Shown here: piece by piece, positions 62,995 through 64,000 of the stretch
Layout of the letters: each line of letters opens with the position of its first letter
Numbering within the stretch: the stretch's first letter is position 1
Assembly (NCBI GenBank): GCA_032717465.1
Contig: CM064691.1
Location: forward strand, 2,358,815-2,422,814
DNA: 64,000 nucleotides
Source: Coenobita brevimanus
Lineage: Eukaryota; Arthropoda; Malacostraca; Decapoda; Coenobitidae
Direction: 5' to 3'
Position numbers and translations under genes: made by a program
Notes under the pieces: generated by a model
The model's input: the letters and a program-made list of their open reading frames with translations, nothing else
Told to the model about the DNA's origin: nothing
Databases searched by the model: none

Positions 62995-64000
62995 TTAACC
63001 CCTAAAACGCGGCTGTGTACGGCCGATCCCCCCACTGTGGCGGGGTTGTAGCGGGGTCCGAGTACCTGTGGGAAAATATTTGCCAAAAATCAGAGATTAA
63101 CCCTAGAGCATTAAAATTTTTATGGCATATAGTACTTACATTCAGCTTTCTCCTGAGACACATGTTGAGCCTTCGTGGACTACCAAAGGACTTGTGAAGA
63201 CTTGCAAAGTTGGGTAACAAAGTCTTCACTTTCACACCTCCAGAAACCCGGTTTTCTTTCTACCACAGCCTCAATCTGTCACAGTACACTTTATACAACA
63301 ACGTACAGGTTGTTTGGAATCCGTATTTGTACAATAAGCACTGAAAATAAGGCTAAAATGAGCGGAGCGCACGGCCAACATGCAGCGCGGCGGCGATCTT
63401 CCCGTCACTATTGTCACATTTGCCTTTTCACGGCTAAAAACACATATACTACATTACTCGTATTTTCCATCATAGTACTTCGCAAACGTTCGCTTGTCAC
63501 TATTACGGCCATAAAAATCACTGTCACTGCCAGTATTGTGGATCGGGACTGAGGAAGACCACCGCGCCGCGAGTTTATTCAGCCTTACGGCAGGCACTTT
63601 ATTCTCGCTCCGGTCGGCCACTCGCACTTCATTTCTATCGCTCACTTTCACTGTAGCTGTCCGTCTTTTGCCTTATTCATCAGTGTCACTGTCCATTGTT
63701 ATAAAAATAATCTTTTCTACACAACAAACTGTCACTGTCAGAACATAGAATAGGAACATATGCTTTCATCTTCTTACACTGGAGTGACTGTCACTCGCAA
63801 TACTTATATTATTACTATGTACAATTATTTACACCAAAAAACACTGTCACTGCTTTTACAAGTACATACACTAATTTACACTCATCAGGCTGTCACTGTC
63901 AGTACGTAAAAGAAAACAACACTAGTATCACTGTCACTCTCAGTATTATTTCAAAGAATCTTACCCTCATTTTCAAAATCTAGTCAGGCTGTGGTAGTCA
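62995..64000 (-). mobile_element. TTAA-associated piggyBac-like element, right end outside the window
   Basis: Begins TTAA then CCCCTAAAACGCGGCTG inside RTE-A sequence. The other end lies beyond 64000. The interior (63380-63960) has many CTGTCACTG/CAGTGACAG units. A minus-strand frame at 63454-63651 (VKVSDRNEVRVADRSENKVP, then NTGSDSDFYGRNSD) could derive from the acidic N-terminus of a transposase; it is preceded in frame by an ATG-started MDSDTDE and a TAA. Confidence 0.55.

Overview
The window looks like nuclear DNA of an arthropod, most likely a decapod crustacean. This is an inference from its content: RTE-type retrotransposons with (TATC)n tails, a mariner, pogo/Tigger and piggyBac relics, tRNA-derived SINEs, intron-exon structure with GT/AG borders, and TTAGG-like repeats. 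I see no bacterial gene organisation, rRNA, intact tRNA gene or CRISPR array. Almost all long reading frames belong to mobile elements, and nearly all of those are broken. The long C/T-rich frames opposite the RTE copies are shadows.

Layout. 1-13 kb: an RTE copy, a truncated mariner, a TTAA-flanked piggyBac-like deletion derivative, a Tigger-like MITE, a possible first coding exon (4433-4626, minus), a jockey-like LINE and a 2.4 kb RTE copy. 13-24 kb: an old gypsy-type LTR element broken up by a LINE, a retroelement fragment and a SINE composite, with a rearranged, partly inverted 3' LTR. 24.9-26.85 kb: a solo LTR of the same superfamily, minus strand, with a 5-bp target duplication. 27.8-38.3 kb: a nearly complete LTR element with 2.4 kb LTRs, gag, pol and target duplication GTATC, inserted inside a tRNA-derived SINE; its 3' LTR carries a 304-bp RTE insertion that the 5' LTR lacks. 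38-64 kb: introns of a minus-strand host gene filled with RTE, LINE, SINE, piggyBac-like and pogo-like insertions.

Host gene. Four minus-strand exons (58365-58461, 52359-52452, 43803-43922, 42093-42179) have consensus-type splice borders and join in phase into one 131-residue C-terminal stretch ending at a TGA. I do not recognise the protein. This is the best evidence for a real cellular gene here; the rest of the gene would lie at higher coordinates, largely beyond the window.

Most informative structures. Several insertions come with their own empty site inside the window: a TTAA element (60777-61536) against the intact LINE copy at 14465; another TTAA element (from 62999) against the RTE copy at 8949; and an RTE insertion in one LTR but not the other. 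The LTRs carry a repeated GGCCAC(C/T)GTACG motif array that recurs in diverged relatives. Both internal copies of the LTR element keep an uncharacterised domain downstream of integrase and the same gag-pol junction.
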